A stretch of DNA of 64,000 nucleotides, taken from Phycisphaerales bacterium. GTDB lineage: Bacteria; Planctomycetota; Phycisphaerae; UBA1845; UTPLA1. Position 1 is the first letter of the stretch. The number at the start of each line of letters is the position of its first letter. The stretch is taken from assembly GCA_020639075.1 (NCBI GenBank), contig JACKHI010000001.1, forward strand, positions 1,860,001-1,924,000, written 5' to 3'. This document shows, in pieces, positions 1 through 9,351 of the stretch. A program made the translations under genes and the position numbers. Under the pieces are notes generated by a model. That model did no database searches, had not been told where the DNA came from, and saw only the letters and a program-made list of their open reading frames with translations.

Positions 1-1783
1 TTTCCAGATTGCCGTTGGTATCAATCACGCAGATGAGTTCAGGCTCGGCGTTCAATATCGCCTCAATCCGCGCCCGACCGGCCGCCAGCGCCTCGCCAGA
101 ACGAACGCGATCGGTGATGTCGTGCCGAATCGATATGTAGCCGCTGACCTCCCCCGATCGATCGAACATCGGGGCAATTGTGGTATCCACCCAGTAGAGA
201 GACCCGTCTTTTGCACGGTTGCAAACCTCGCCGCGCCACGGCAGTCCTGACGTGATCGTCCGCCATGCATCCGCCCAGAATCGCCTCGGATGTACGCCGC
301 TGTTGATCAGCCGGTGGTCTCTACCCAGGAGCTCGTCGCATCGATAGCCGCTGATAGCGCAAAAGGCGTCATTTGCGAAGGTGATACGCCCATCCCTATC
401 CGTCTCAGATATGATACAACCCGCCTCAACCGCTACGCGAAACGCCTTGTTTTCCAAAAGTGCAGCTTCAAGATCCGCAGTGCGCGCCACGACGAGCGCC
501 TCAGCCTGTTGCCGCGCGGAAGCCGAGACCCAAAGCGCCGTCCCCGTCACCATCGCCAACAACAGCCCCACAACGCCGGTCGCTGGCGCGAGCCAACGAT
601 CTACGCTGGCCTCGAACATCGGCGACGATCGAAACAACGCTGTCCAAGTTCGATTCGCCGCACGGATAGGAACTTGAGCACTGAACATGCACTTGGAATC
701 GTGATCAGGGCCAACGTCGCCCTTGACTTTGGACAGGTCGGAGTTGCGATCCGACAACAGGTTTGCTGTCGTCGTGGTGGCGCCATCGAATATCTCAAGA
801 TCGGTCAGCCGGGATTCCTCAGGATCAAGCCCCGCCAGTACTTCTTCGAGCAACATCGGCGCGTAAACGACGACTTCCAGGTCACGCGTTCTCTGTTCTG
901 CAGTCGTGGGATTCGTTCCGTTGCGGTAGATCGGAACAAGATAAAGGAATCCCGTATGCTCCCCGCTGTCCTGCAGCAGGTGGATTCTTGGAGTGATCGC
1001 CGGCTGACCGGTCGAGACCGCCAGTTCGATGGCCTCACGTCGCGTTGCGTCTGAGCCTTTGTCGACGCCCCAGGACGCGGCGTTTCGACTGCGAGGATAG
1101 CACGCCGTCACAACGTAGAGATCCGGTGACTCTGCGACCGAAACATCGGCGTCGGCAAGACTGCGGACTCTAAAATCCGGAGCACTGTCGGCTCGCTCCG
1201 CGGCCACGAATTGATCCAGATTGTCACGCGTCACGCGCTTGATGACACCGATCCCGATCGTTCCGGGAAACTCGCGTGGCAGGTTGCGTGACGTTACATA
1301 CGCCTCGCACTCTTCTCGTTCCACACTCTTGCTGGATACGTAGACGCCGCGGAGGCCGTTCAGTCCATATACAATGCGATTGATGCGATCTTCCACATCG
1401 CGCGTTTGATGCTCAACGAGGCGATTGAATCGCTGTCGCGCCTCCTCACTGATCGACCGATGCATGTTCACGGCGGCGGCCAAAGCCGATGCAGCGCCAA
1501 GTACGACGATTGCAAGCACACCAGCCTTGAAATGCCAACCGGATTTCGATCTGTGTCTTGGTTCAGAACCTGACGTCGAACGGTGTACCGCACGGACTCG
1601 CCACAGAACAATCGGGCCCGCAGCGATCGACAGCATCATCGCGCCCAACGACGCCTCAATCAGTCCGTCGACCCCAGGAGCGAGTCGCGGCAAGAGAATC
1701 AACACAACGAACTCGGCCAGGGCGACCAAGCAGATGATCTCCATGATCAGCCGCAGCGTGTTGATCTCGCGATTCATGTTCAT
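1..1783 (-). CDS. CHASE/PAS membrane sensor protein, 3' part outside the window
   Basis: The reading frame is open on the minus strand from an ATG at 1783 to the window edge, about 594 residues, so the C-terminal output domain is not visible. The N-terminus has two or three hydrophobic segments within the first 110 residues. A CHASE-like extracytoplasmic region follows, then another membrane segment near residues 390-410, then a PAS domain with the sequence GEVCNRAKDGSLYW. A second PAS begins at the edge. CHASE-PAS proteins usually end in a histidine kinase or GGDEF domain; which one applies here cannot be seen. The PAS is closely related to the one in the histidine kinase at 14886-17933. The ATG at 1783 is preceded by no clear Shine-Dalgarno, so the start is approximate. 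Confidence 0.75.
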   Translation of the reverse strand, partial: MNMNREINTLRLIMEIICLVALAEFVVLILLPRLAPGVDGLIEASLGAMMLSIAAGPIVLWRVRAVHRSTSGSEPRHRSKSGWHFKAGVLAIVVLGAASALAAAVNMHRSISEEARQRFNRLVEHQTRDVEDRINRIVYGLNGLRGVYVSSKSVEREECEAYVTSRNLPREFPGTIGIGVIKRVTRDNLDQFVAAERADSAPDFRVRSLADADVSVAESPDLYVVTACYPRSRNAASWGVDKGSDATRREAIELAVSTGQPAITPRIHLLQDSGEHTGFLYLVPIYRNGTNPTTAEQRTRDLEVVVYAPMLLEEVLAGLDPEESRLTDLEIFDGATTTTANLLSDRNSDLSKVKGDVGPDHDSKCMFSAQVPIRAANRTWTALFRSSPMFEASVDRWLAPATGVVGLLLAMVTGTALWVSASARQQAEALVVARTADLEAALLENKAFRVAVEAGCIISETDRDGRITFANDAFCAISGYRCDELLGRDHRLINSGVHPRRFWADAWRTITSGLPWRGEVCNRAKDGSLYWVDTTIAPMFDRSGEVSGYISIRHDITDRVRSGEALAAGRARIEAILNAEPELICVIDTNGNLE

Positions 1784-2081
1784 GCATCTCGAATCCGGTC
1801 GAATACCATAAGGAGCCCGTCGCAGTACCTTATTTGGCCACTACGATTTGCGGCCGGGAATGATGCCGACTTTGGTTGAGTTCCCCTTCCAGTCGTCGAT
1901 GACCACGACGAAGCGTTTCGGGCGACCCAGCCCGACGTCGCGTTTTCCCAATCCCTATTTCGGACATCTGACAGGGACCCCCGATTGTTGCGCCTGTCCG
2001 TATTTTTACGTAACTGACGATAATAAGATGGACATCCGCGCCTGCCCGCACGGGCTTTGAAGAAAACCGGAGTACGGACAA

Positions 2082-5000
2082 TCAACCGCGATTCGGAACC
2101 TCGCGCCACCGCAGGATTCGCTTCCTTGGGCTTGACTCCTCGATCGTGATCATCTGCGGGATAACGGTGGTCCCGATCGTCGTCGACACAGAATTGGGCA
2201 CGACTGACACCTCCAGCGGATTGCTGTTGTCCCGGCTGTGGAACCACACCTTGAGTGTGTAGGTGGTCGAAGGATCGACGCCGCCAAAATGCGCCCATAG
2301 GGGTTCGGCGCCGCCGTATCCACGGGCAACGCCGACATCGCGCCGTCCGAGTCGGGTCGTACCCGAGGCGTCCCAGAGCTCCATGCGAATACCGATCGCG
2401 GCCTTGTTGGTTCCCCCTGCGCCCGAACCGACCAGGCGAACCAACAGGAAGTTTGAATTGTTCGTCCGGTTCTCAAGGAGGACGGCCGTCGAGTTCTCGC
2501 GCGTCATGGCGAGATCCAGATCGCCGTCGTTGTCGTAGTCCACGAACACGGCGTCGTGCCCGTTTCCGTCAATCTCCGCGCCCTCGTCCACGAGTCGGAA
2601 GGTTCCATCGTTGTGATTCGCATAGAGTCGATTCACACCCGTATGCGTCACGACATAGAGATCGAGATCACCGTCGTTATCGTAGTCACCCCAGGCGCAG
2701 CTTCGCTGGCCCGATTCATCCAGCAAGTAGGCCTTCTTCGTCTGATCGGTGAATGACCCGCTCGAGGGAGATGACCACGATACATCGTTGCGCCACAGGT
2801 ATCCGGTGTTGTTTGCGTCGTATCGGGCAACAAACAGGTCCAGGTCGCCGTCATTGTCATAGTCGCCCCAAGCCGAGCCCATCTTGTCGTTTTCACTCGT
2901 CACGACGGAAATCCCCATCGCCGACTCAGTGAACGCCATCGAGCCATTCGACACGAAGAGTTTTCCGGAGTTCAAGTGGTAGAAGAAATCGAGGTAGCCG
3001 TCGTTATTGACATCGCCACTGCTGCAGTAGTCGCCGTTGCCGACGTCTCCACTGTCATTCAGGCCGATACTGACATCCGATGAACCCAGAATCGTGATCG
3101 TCGGCGATCCTCCCGGATCTCCCTGATGCTCACCCACCCAGTTGGCGTTCTCGCTGAAATGCACGATGTCACACCAGCCGTCGCGATTCACATCGGCCGC
3201 GGCCACGCCCTCGTTGTTGTTCGGCTCGCCGAATCCGAAATCTCCCACGTCACTGAAGCCGGCCGCTCCGTCGTTCTGGTAGCAGGCCTCAACGTAGTAA
3301 CTGTTGTTGTTGCCGGACCAAAAATCGACATCGCCGTCATTGTCCACGTCAAGCATCGCGCCCTGACGACGCTCGTTTCCGGTACCGAAAGTGCTTGCCG
3401 AGAAGCTCGCTCCCGCAAAGGAGTTTAGAATTCGTCGGGAAAGGTTGTTACCGGTGATGACAGCGTCCAGATCGCCGTCGTTGTCGAAGTCCGCCCAGTG
3501 CAGGCCGGAGCCGTAGCCGCCGCCCGTCGTCGTTTGCACATCAAAAGCTTTGGCGACGGAGACGTCATGGAACCGGGACAAGTTCACCCTGACGTTGTCG
3601 ATTCCCCAGGATTCGTCATTCAGATCCGACCCGCCTTCGTTCAGACCATCTGAGAACTCTATCGTCGTGATGGCGGCCGTGGCAGTGAACGCTACCGTCA
3701 CGTCGCGGTAGATTCCGTCCATGTCCGTCCCGTAACGGGTCCCGAATCCAAGTTCACCCTCGACATCCGCGGGATTCGGATAGCTCGGTGCGTAAGACTC
3801 TTCCCGCCTGCTGAAGGTCTCGTGGAACACCTCGCTGCCGTCGACTTCGATGTGGAAGTAATCGACGTTCGTATTCGACGAATTCGGATTCCAGGAGTCT
3901 ATCGAATAGAAGTCGAAACTCAACTGGTAGGTCTCGCCGACAGTGGTGTTGATCGCGAGATTCACGGGGGCGCCATTGAATCGCCCCAGGAAATTGGTGA
4001 AGTCATCGTCGTAGTCTCTCGTCGTCGAGTTCCACTCAGCCCCGACTGTCGATTCGAAGTCCGTGAAATAGGGCACATCCGCCGGGTTCGAAGTGACGGG
4101 GCCGGCGGTGGGTCCGCAAATCATGAAGCATGCGTACGTCTGCGAAACGGCATTCGTCTCAACCTCGACCACACTCCCGAATGACCTGCCGGACCAAGAT
4201 GCACAGCCGAGATCCGAATCCTTGTCAATCAGGGCGAGGAGTACTTCCCCTGCCGCCGTTCCGGTGGCGACCTGGACTGTCACAGGATCGTCACCACACA
4301 TCGGCCCATTCTGCTCATTGGACCAACTTGATCCGTTCCAAGTGCGATACTGAATCTTCGTGTTTCCCCCTTTCTCTTCATAACAGAGAATGGCCTCGTG
4401 CCCCCCACCCGCCTCGAAGGCGACATCGAATTGCAGCCGGTCGGAATACTGCGTTTCACTCTCGACATGCGTGCTTCCGCTCCAGGAAGATCCACCCCAG
4501 AAAAAGGCGTGAATGTCCTTCTCGCCGTCAAGCGTCGCAACAATTAAATTGTCCGACTCGGGATCCGCAGCCATCCGAACCACCTTGGCTTCACTGCCGA
4601 TCCCGCTCATCGACGATTCGCCGGACCACGATGAACCATCCCAGGTTCGGGTCTTCGGCGAGTCATATCCGCTTTCACCATAGACCAGAATGGCCTGATC
4701 GCCGGATGACTCCCATGCGGCGTCAAAGCACCAGGACTCCCAGTCAGCTACGCCCCCCTCGAGCGTTGTTACGCTGCTCCAGCTTGAGCCGTTCCAGGCG
4801 GCCGAAAAAAGATCGCTGCCGGTGTTCGTGGCGAATAGCAGGATCTGGTCAGATGTGGGGCTCGGCGCCAGCCTGATCAGCGCCACTGGATTGGTTGACG
4901 GCAAAGTCAGGTGCTGTTCAGAAGAAAGTGACGACCCGTTGAAAGTCCGGTAGCCGATCTTGTTGGTTCCGCCGCCGCCATAATCCCAGTAGGCGACAAG

Positions 5001-5411
5001 CATGTCACCTGATTGCGATTCATACGCGACATCCATCTTCCGATATCCGGAGCTTCCGCCGTCGCTACAGATCTGCGTTGCGCTTCCCCAGGATCCATTT
5101 GTGCGAAACAGGATGTTGTAATCAGAGCCGCTGTCGTAGGTCACGCAGGCGAACTCGTCACGTGTCGGGCAATTGCGCACCACGATCCAGTTGGGCGTGG
5201 CGCCCACCGACGGCATGGTCTGTTCGCTGCCCCAGGACGAACCGCTCCACAGGCGATACCGAGGTAACGAACTTCCGGATTGACCATAGACGATAATGAT
5301 GTCAGAACTTGAATCCGCATTGGAGGAATCCGCGAGCAAAGCCAATACGAATATCAACACAAACCCGTACACGGGGATGCTACAATTCTTGCTCAAAGAG
5401 CGAATCCGCAT
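2082..5411 (-). CDS. Secreted BNR-like/VCBS repeat protein with UnbV-like C-terminus
   Basis: About 1109 residues from the ATG at 5411. An upstream in-frame start exists near 5657, but the chosen one is followed at once by a signal peptide (MRIRSLSKNCSIPVYGFVLI, then an Ala/Leu-rich core) and preceded by an AGG a few bases upstream. The first 430 residues or so are repeats ending in W-N-G-S-S-W-S, a propeller-like pattern resembling sialidase/BNR repeats. A beta-sandwich-like section follows, then several VCBS/FG-GAP repeats with calcium-type D-x-D-N-D-G-D-x-D loops (residues roughly 650-980). The last part resembles the ASPIC/UnbV domain (GARGYGGAEPLWAHFGG-like). Such proteins are extracellular in planctomycetes; the ligand is unknown. 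No anchor or dockerin is evident. It is the only secreted repeat protein in the first 18 kb. Confidence 0.8.
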   Translation of the reverse strand: MRIRSLSKNCSIPVYGFVLIFVLALLADSSNADSSSDIIIVYGQSGSSLPRYRLWSGSSWGSEQTMPSVGATPNWIVVRNCPTRDEFACVTYDSGSDYNILFRTNGSWGSATQICSDGGSSGYRKMDVAYESQSGDMLVAYWDYGGGGTNKIGYRTFNGSSLSSEQHLTLPSTNPVALIRLAPSPTSDQILLFATNTGSDLFSAAWNGSSWSSVTTLEGGVADWESWCFDAAWESSGDQAILVYGESGYDSPKTRTWDGSSWSGESSMSGIGSEAKVVRMAADPESDNLIVATLDGEKDIHAFFWGGSSWSGSTHVESETQYSDRLQFDVAFEAGGGHEAILCYEEKGGNTKIQYRTWNGSSWSNEQNGPMCGDDPVTVQVATGTAAGEVLLALIDKDSDLGCASWSGRSFGSVVEVETNAVSQTYACFMICGPTAGPVTSNPADVPYFTDFESTVGAEWNSTTRDYDDDFTNFLGRFNGAPVNLAINTTVGETYQLSFDFYSIDSWNPNSSNTNVDYFHIEVDGSEVFHETFSRREESYAPSYPNPADVEGELGFGTRYGTDMDGIYRDVTVAFTATAAITTIEFSDGLNEGGSDLNDESWGIDNVRVNLSRFHDVSVAKAFDVQTTTGGGYGSGLHWADFDNDGDLDAVITGNNLSRRILNSFAGASFSASTFGTGNERRQGAMLDVDNDGDVDFWSGNNNSYYVEACYQNDGAAGFSDVGDFGFGEPNNNEGVAAADVNRDGWCDIVHFSENANWVGEHQGDPGGSPTITILGSSDVSIGLNDSGDVGNGDYCSSGDVNNDGYLDFFYHLNSGKLFVSNGSMAFTESAMGISVVTSENDKMGSAWGDYDNDGDLDLFVARYDANNTGYLWRNDVSWSSPSSGSFTDQTKKAYLLDESGQRSCAWGDYDNDGDLDLYVVTHTGVNRLYANHNDGTFRLVDEGAEIDGNGHDAVFVDYDNDGDLDLAMTRENSTAVLLENRTNNSNFLLVRLVGSGAGGTNKAAIGIRMELWDASGTTRLGRRDVGVARGYGGAEPLWAHFGGVDPSTTYTLKVWFHSRDNSNPLEVSVVPNSVSTTIGTTVIPQMITIEESSPRKRILRWREVPNRG

Positions 5412-5892
5412 GACAACCTGATATTCCTGCCCTATGAGGCGGCTAGGCTCTGATCCAGAACGTATTGAAACAGAGTCGATTCCCAATTCGGATCGGCCAG
5501 ACACCCGGGCGAGATGACCATCAATAAAGAAAGCGTCAGCCACCGCGCTGCGGCACGAGACGGGGGCCAGTCCTGAGCCGCTGACAACTGGGCCGACATC
5601 TTGTGAGACATGCCGCGCCGCCAGGCCTCTGATGCCGCGGACTATCGGACCGACCACGAATATCCGTCAGTGCGGCGTTGCATCACGGTTCGGCCCCGGG
5701 GATGCGTCACCCGGCCCGGTGACACGAGGGGCGCATTCACGAGACTTCCTTTGCCGTTTGCAAACCGCCATGACGCTGGACGGTCTCGCAGGACTCAATC
5801 GCCGGCGTCGCCCGAATACGCGATTTATGACTCCAACGCTCGAAATCCCTGTGGACAGTTAACCAGCCTCTCATTCGCCATGTCCCGACAAT
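5412..5892. other. Intergenic stretch without a recognised gene
   Basis: Short open frames on the plus strand here have Arg/Pro-rich translations with no recognisable motif and no good ribosome-binding site. I see no RNA gene, terminator-like stem followed by a T-run, or repeat. The promoter of the secreted protein starting at 5411 should lie in this stretch, but I cannot pick out a convincing -35/-10 pair. Confidence 0.5.
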
Positions 5893-8091
5893 TCACGGTC
5901 GGGATGGCGTCAAACTGCTTTCTCTGCGAACACGCTGCCGGATCATCTCGATCAATTGTTGTCGATCCACGGGCTTCGTCGCAAGATCATCACATCCGCT
6001 ATTGATGCACTTGGCGCGATCGGAAGTCATGGCGTGAGCCGTGAGTGCAATGATATAGCCATCGTAATTCGCTTCCCGCAGCGCCATCGTGGACTTGTAC
6101 CCATCGAGCACAGGCATTTGCATGTCCATGAGAATGACATCGTAGGGCGTACCCGCCTCTAGAGCGGCCATTGCCCGCTCAAACGCCACCTGTCCATTGT
6201 CAGCGATCGTAACGTCGGCGCCCGCCTTCCCTAGAAGGAACGAGATAAGCCGCTGATTGTCGGGGCCGTCCTCGGCCAGAAGTATCCGACAGTTCAGCGG
6301 CGGTTCCTCTTCCCGCCTTGCCAACTGCTTCGCATCCGGACGATCGGAACTGCTTTCGTGCAATGCGTCAGACGCACCTTCGATCATCCTGACGCCTTCC
6401 AACGATCCTGTACCGATCGTCGCCCGAAATCTCGTGCCACATCCCGGCTTGGTATCCACGATTGCCACGTCACCTCCCAAGAGTGATGCGAGAGCCTTAC
6501 TGATAGTCAGTCCCAGACCGGTTCCTCCATGAGTTCGCGTTGTCGTCTCATCCGCTTGTGCGAATGGCTCGAATAGACGCGACGCTTGTTCCTCCGTCAT
6601 TCCGTGGCCCGTATCCAAAATGTCGAACTGCATGAAAGGTTCTGACCCGTCATGCACACACCGGACAATCAGGCGAACGCCACCCTCGTCAGTGAATTTG
6701 ATGGCATTACCCACAAGGTTGACCAGAATCTGTTTCATCCGCGTGGGGTCGGATCGGATCGACTCGGGGACTGCGTCAATAAACTCTGCGTGGAGCGTCA
6801 GATTCTTTGCATCGCTGCGTACCTTCATCAGTTCGAGCACGTCTTTGACGATCAAATGTGGGGAGCAGAGGACACGCTCCACAGTCATTTTCCTGGCGTC
6901 CAGTTTCGCCGCGTCCAGTATGTCATTAATGATCGCAAGAAGGTAATGCCCATTCCGATGGATGGTATCTATGGCCTCGATCCGTTGTTTTGGCGCCAAT
7001 CTGATATCGCCTTCCTCGCGCAATGTGTCGGTAAAGCCGAGAATTGCGGTCATTGGCGTACGTATTTCGTGGCTCATGTTAGCCAGGAAATCCGCCTTTG
7101 CCTTCGCCGCCATGGTGGCCTCGACCCTGGCCATTTCCAGAGCCTCGTTTGCGGCTTCAAGCTGGGATAGTAGTTCCGCGGAGTGTACGATTGCGTCTGC
7201 CTGGGCTTGTGCTTGTCTGTCCAGACCGACCTTGGCCGCGAGCGACTCTTTCACAAGCCGATCTTGCTCGCGGTAGGATTGCGCGTACTCCACGAATCTC
7301 CCGGCAAGCATGACGCAATAGGAGACGACCTTCAGGCCTTGAGCGATGACAAAGCAGACATCATGGATGTGCGCTGAACCAAACACCATGTAAAATTGCG
7401 CTGCGATACCAGGGATCATGGCAAGCGAGAGCGAAGCGCCAAAAGCGGCCCGCGTTCTTCTGATGTAGAGCGGTCCCAGAAAAACTCCCACAAGTACGAA
7501 CGGCACCACCGGCAGGAGATCGTAGGGCCGCTTTGCCAGCAAATCGGGAAACATCATCTGGGGCAGTCTAGATGCTCGCATGCATAACGCAGTCGTCAGA
7601 TATGCGGCAGCGATGAAGGCGCCGCCGATGCAAGTAACCAGGAGCAGAGATTGCTGGGAGGAGCGATTCTTGCGAGCAAGGGTAACCGCCAGACCGGCAG
7701 TCAGGATGCACCCATTGAACAGGCGGCACACGACCCCCATGAACGGCGCCAGTTTGTCGTGCTCAACGACCGCGTTGACCATGCCGTTGATTGCCAGTGT
7801 ATGGACCGCATCCATGGCGGCAGCGCACACCAGGGCTATCCCGATGATGGCGGCTGAACCCTCACGCTTCAGATGAGCGTGAACGAAGGTAAACATCGCA
7901 ACGAAGGCCGCAGCGCAAACGGCGGTCCACTCCAGCAGGATGGGGGCGATCCCGCGCTGCAGGTGTGTCGGCAAGGAGCGGAGGATTAGCGGCGCCACAC
8001 AGAGCAGACAGAGCAGGAAGGCCCACCGCTTCACAGAGGGCACCGCGCCCAATGGCGAATTTTCGACTTGAATTGAGGCGGGCCGTGTCAT
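5893..8091 (-). CDS. Hybrid histidine kinase with MASE3-like membrane sensor
   Basis: 732 residues. Residues 20-270 contain about seven hydrophobic segments with LLEW and MDAVHTLAINGM motifs, which resemble the MASE3 integral-membrane sensor. A short coiled coil follows. The HisKA domain has its phospho-acceptor at His341 (NMSHEIRTPMTAI). The HATPase domain shows an N box (NLVGNAIKF), G1 (DTGHGM) and G2 (GGTGLGL). A C-terminal receiver domain has Asp656 (DVILMDMQMP) and the conserved Lys of TKP. The start lies 12 bases after the stop of the DsrE-like gene, so it is probably co-transcribed with the sulfur-carrier genes upstream. That placement suggests it reports on membrane, redox or sulfur state; this is inference. 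There is no DNA-binding output in the protein. Confidence 0.88.
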   Translation of the reverse strand: MTRPASIQVENSPLGAVPSVKRWAFLLCLLCVAPLILRSLPTHLQRGIAPILLEWTAVCAAAFVAMFTFVHAHLKREGSAAIIGIALVCAAAMDAVHTLAINGMVNAVVEHDKLAPFMGVVCRLFNGCILTAGLAVTLARKNRSSQQSLLLVTCIGGAFIAAAYLTTALCMRASRLPQMMFPDLLAKRPYDLLPVVPFVLVGVFLGPLYIRRTRAAFGASLSLAMIPGIAAQFYMVFGSAHIHDVCFVIAQGLKVVSYCVMLAGRFVEYAQSYREQDRLVKESLAAKVGLDRQAQAQADAIVHSAELLSQLEAANEALEMARVEATMAAKAKADFLANMSHEIRTPMTAILGFTDTLREEGDIRLAPKQRIEAIDTIHRNGHYLLAIINDILDAAKLDARKMTVERVLCSPHLIVKDVLELMKVRSDAKNLTLHAEFIDAVPESIRSDPTRMKQILVNLVGNAIKFTDEGGVRLIVRCVHDGSEPFMQFDILDTGHGMTEEQASRLFEPFAQADETTTRTHGGTGLGLTISKALASLLGGDVAIVDTKPGCGTRFRATIGTGSLEGVRMIEGASDALHESSSDRPDAKQLARREEEPPLNCRILLAEDGPDNQRLISFLLGKAGADVTIADNGQVAFERAMAALEAGTPYDVILMDMQMPVLDGYKSTMALREANYDGYIIALTAHAMTSDRAKCINSGCDDLATKPVDRQQLIEMIRQRVRRESSLTPSRP

Positions 8092-8103
8092 CTCATCAGG
8101 ATC

Positions 8104-8493
8104 CTAGAATGTCACCGTGGGAACCTGTTCCATTCGTGCGGCGACGGTTGTAAGCCCGACCGGCTGCACACCATCTCGCAATTCGCCTTTGCCGTCTCCG
8201 ACACCCTGTAGCATGCATGCGTTGCCGATACATGTTGAGCATAGCTCTATGCGACCGCCATGCTCCTGGATCATCCCTATGTACTCCGCGACAGATGGAA
8301 ATCCCGCCACGTCCGACTGATGGCCTTGCGTCTTCACCGCCCACTCGGCGCCGCGCATGGAAAGCCAGACTACAACCTGTGTGCCGGTAGCCGCCGCCGC
8401 TAATGCCAAACCGAATCCTACGATGGCGCGTTCGCACGCTTCACGCCCGGAAGTAATGATGACCTGCAGTCCGTACTCGGTTTGGGTGTTCAT
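8104..8493 (-). CDS. DsrE-like sulfur relay protein
   Basis: 129 residues. The fold pattern (QVIITSG start, then alternating strands and helices) and a Cys-rich segment (ELCSTCIGNACM, residues about 80-91) fit the DsrE/DsrF-like family, whose members pass sulfane sulfur between carriers. Two starts compete. An ATG at 8508 overlaps the tusA stop by one base. The ATG at 8493 has a GAGG nine bases upstream and gives a normal family N-terminus, so I prefer it. It lies between tusA and a hybrid histidine kinase on the same strand with almost no spacing, which implies one transcript. Which Cys is the sulfur acceptor cannot be settled from sequence alone. Confidence 0.8.
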   Translation of the reverse strand: MNTQTEYGLQVIITSGREACERAIVGFGLALAAAATGTQVVVWLSMRGAEWAVKTQGHQSDVAGFPSVAEYIGMIQEHGGRIELCSTCIGNACMLQGVGDGKGELRDGVQPVGLTTVAARMEQVPTVTF

Positions 8494-8507
8494 CGGGGAA
8501 TGCCTCA

Positions 8508-8744
8508 TCACGTATGGCTCTCTTTGCGGATTGTCGCCGTGATCTTCTCCGCATTCGACGTGCAGCTCACGAGCGTATTCCCGGTCTTGCGGCACCACGC
8601 CTCGACATCAGGAGCGAATGCCGGGTCGTCCGCAATCACCTGACATTGTTCATCCGCCTCCAGCTCCCTGACGATCTTGTTCAGACGAACGATGGGCATC
8701 GGGCATTTCAAACCCGACAAGTCGAAAAGTCTCTCAGCTGTCAT
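8508..8744 (-). CDS. tusA: TusA-family sulfur carrier protein
   Basis: 78 residues. The family hallmark C-P-x-P is present near the N-terminus (LSGLKCPMPIVRLNK); its Cys is the persulfide-bearing residue in characterised TusA proteins. A longer reading from an ATG at 8756 is possible, but a GGAGG at 8751-8755 sits at ideal distance from the ATG at 8744, so the shorter form is chosen. TusA acts in the cytoplasm as a sulfur shuttle for tRNA thiolation or, when clustered with DsrE-type genes, for sulfur oxidation or trafficking. Here it lies between DsrE2-like and DsrE-like genes. No heterodisulfide reductase or Sox genes are visible nearby, so the pathway it feeds is unclear. Confidence 0.9.
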   Translation of the reverse strand: MTAERLFDLSGLKCPMPIVRLNKIVRELEADEQCQVIADDPAFAPDVEAWCRKTGNTLVSCTSNAEKITATIRKESHT

Positions 8745-8750
8745 ACTAAC

Positions 8751-8755
8751 CTCCA
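8751..8755 (-). promoter_or_regulatory. Ribosome-binding site that fixes the tusA start
   Basis: On the minus strand this reads GGAGG, followed by six bases and the ATG at 8744. It overlaps the alternative ATG at 8756-8754, which therefore cannot use it. Confidence 0.75.
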
Positions 8756-8758
8756 TTT

Positions 8759-9331
8759 TCAGATAAAGAGCGTCGTACCAGCCTTGGATGCCGTTTCAAG
8801 AAACGTGGCCACGCCGCACAGCTTCATCTTGGGATAGGAAATCAGCTCTTCCCGAGTGATACCCATGAGCGACATGGACATTTCGCAAACATTCACCTCA
8901 ACGTCGCACTCCTGAGCAATTGAGATCAGCGATTCGAGATCCGGCGTTCCTTTCTTTCGCATCTCCGCCGCCATCATGCGACGGCCAATGCCGCACATGT
9001 CCATGCGACTCAGCCGACGCCGATGCAGGCCGCCGGGAAGCATCCACCCGAACATTCTCTCGACGAGCGTCTTCCCAGCCTCCTGCGGCCCATCTTTCTT
9101 GAGTGCGGCTGTCCCCCAGAACGTAAAGAACATGGACACGCGCATCTCGGACGCGGCGGCGCCTGTCGCGATCACGAACGCTGCCAGCAACTTGTCCAGC
9201 TCGCCGCTGAATACGACCATGCTAAGAGCATTTGCATCCGGGCCCCCTTCAACTCGACGTTCCAACTTTGCAAGCCGCTCCAGGACCGATTGGCTCGCAC
9301 TTGAGCATGAATCGCGTATAGTGTTCGTCAT
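8759..9331 (-). CDS. DsrE2-like (DsrE/F/DrsH-like) protein
   Basis: 190 residues. The core after residue 35 (MVVFSGELDKLLAAFVIAT, then FFTFWG) and the motif CEMSMSLMGI near residue 150 are typical of the DsrE2/DrsH-like family (Pfam DrsE_2), which accompanies TusA and DsrE in sulfur-trafficking clusters. The first 30 residues form a short charged helix. Three Cys residues (C in IAQECDVEV, in VCEMS and in KLCGV) could take part in persulfide transfer. An AGGG lies seven bases before the ATG at 9331. The gene starts 20 bases after the porin gene stop and runs into tusA, so the cluster reads porin, dsrE2, tusA, dsrE, histidine kinase. Confidence 0.82.
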   Translation of the reverse strand: MTNTIRDSCSSASQSVLERLAKLERRVEGGPDANALSMVVFSGELDKLLAAFVIATGAAASEMRVSMFFTFWGTAALKKDGPQEAGKTLVERMFGWMLPGGLHRRRLSRMDMCGIGRRMMAAEMRKKGTPDLESLISIAQECDVEVNVCEMSMSLMGITREELISYPKMKLCGVATFLETASKAGTTLFI

Positions 9332-9351
9332 CCTACTACCCTGCTTTCCTG

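Noticed and set aside
290..1054. 254-residue plus-strand frame
   Set aside because: Antisense to the CHASE/PAS sensor, whose domains are clear on the minus strand.
2044..2055. GCCCGCACGGGC palindrome between the first two genes as a terminator
   Set aside because: The stem is only five base pairs with a two-base loop, and no T-run follows on the minus strand.
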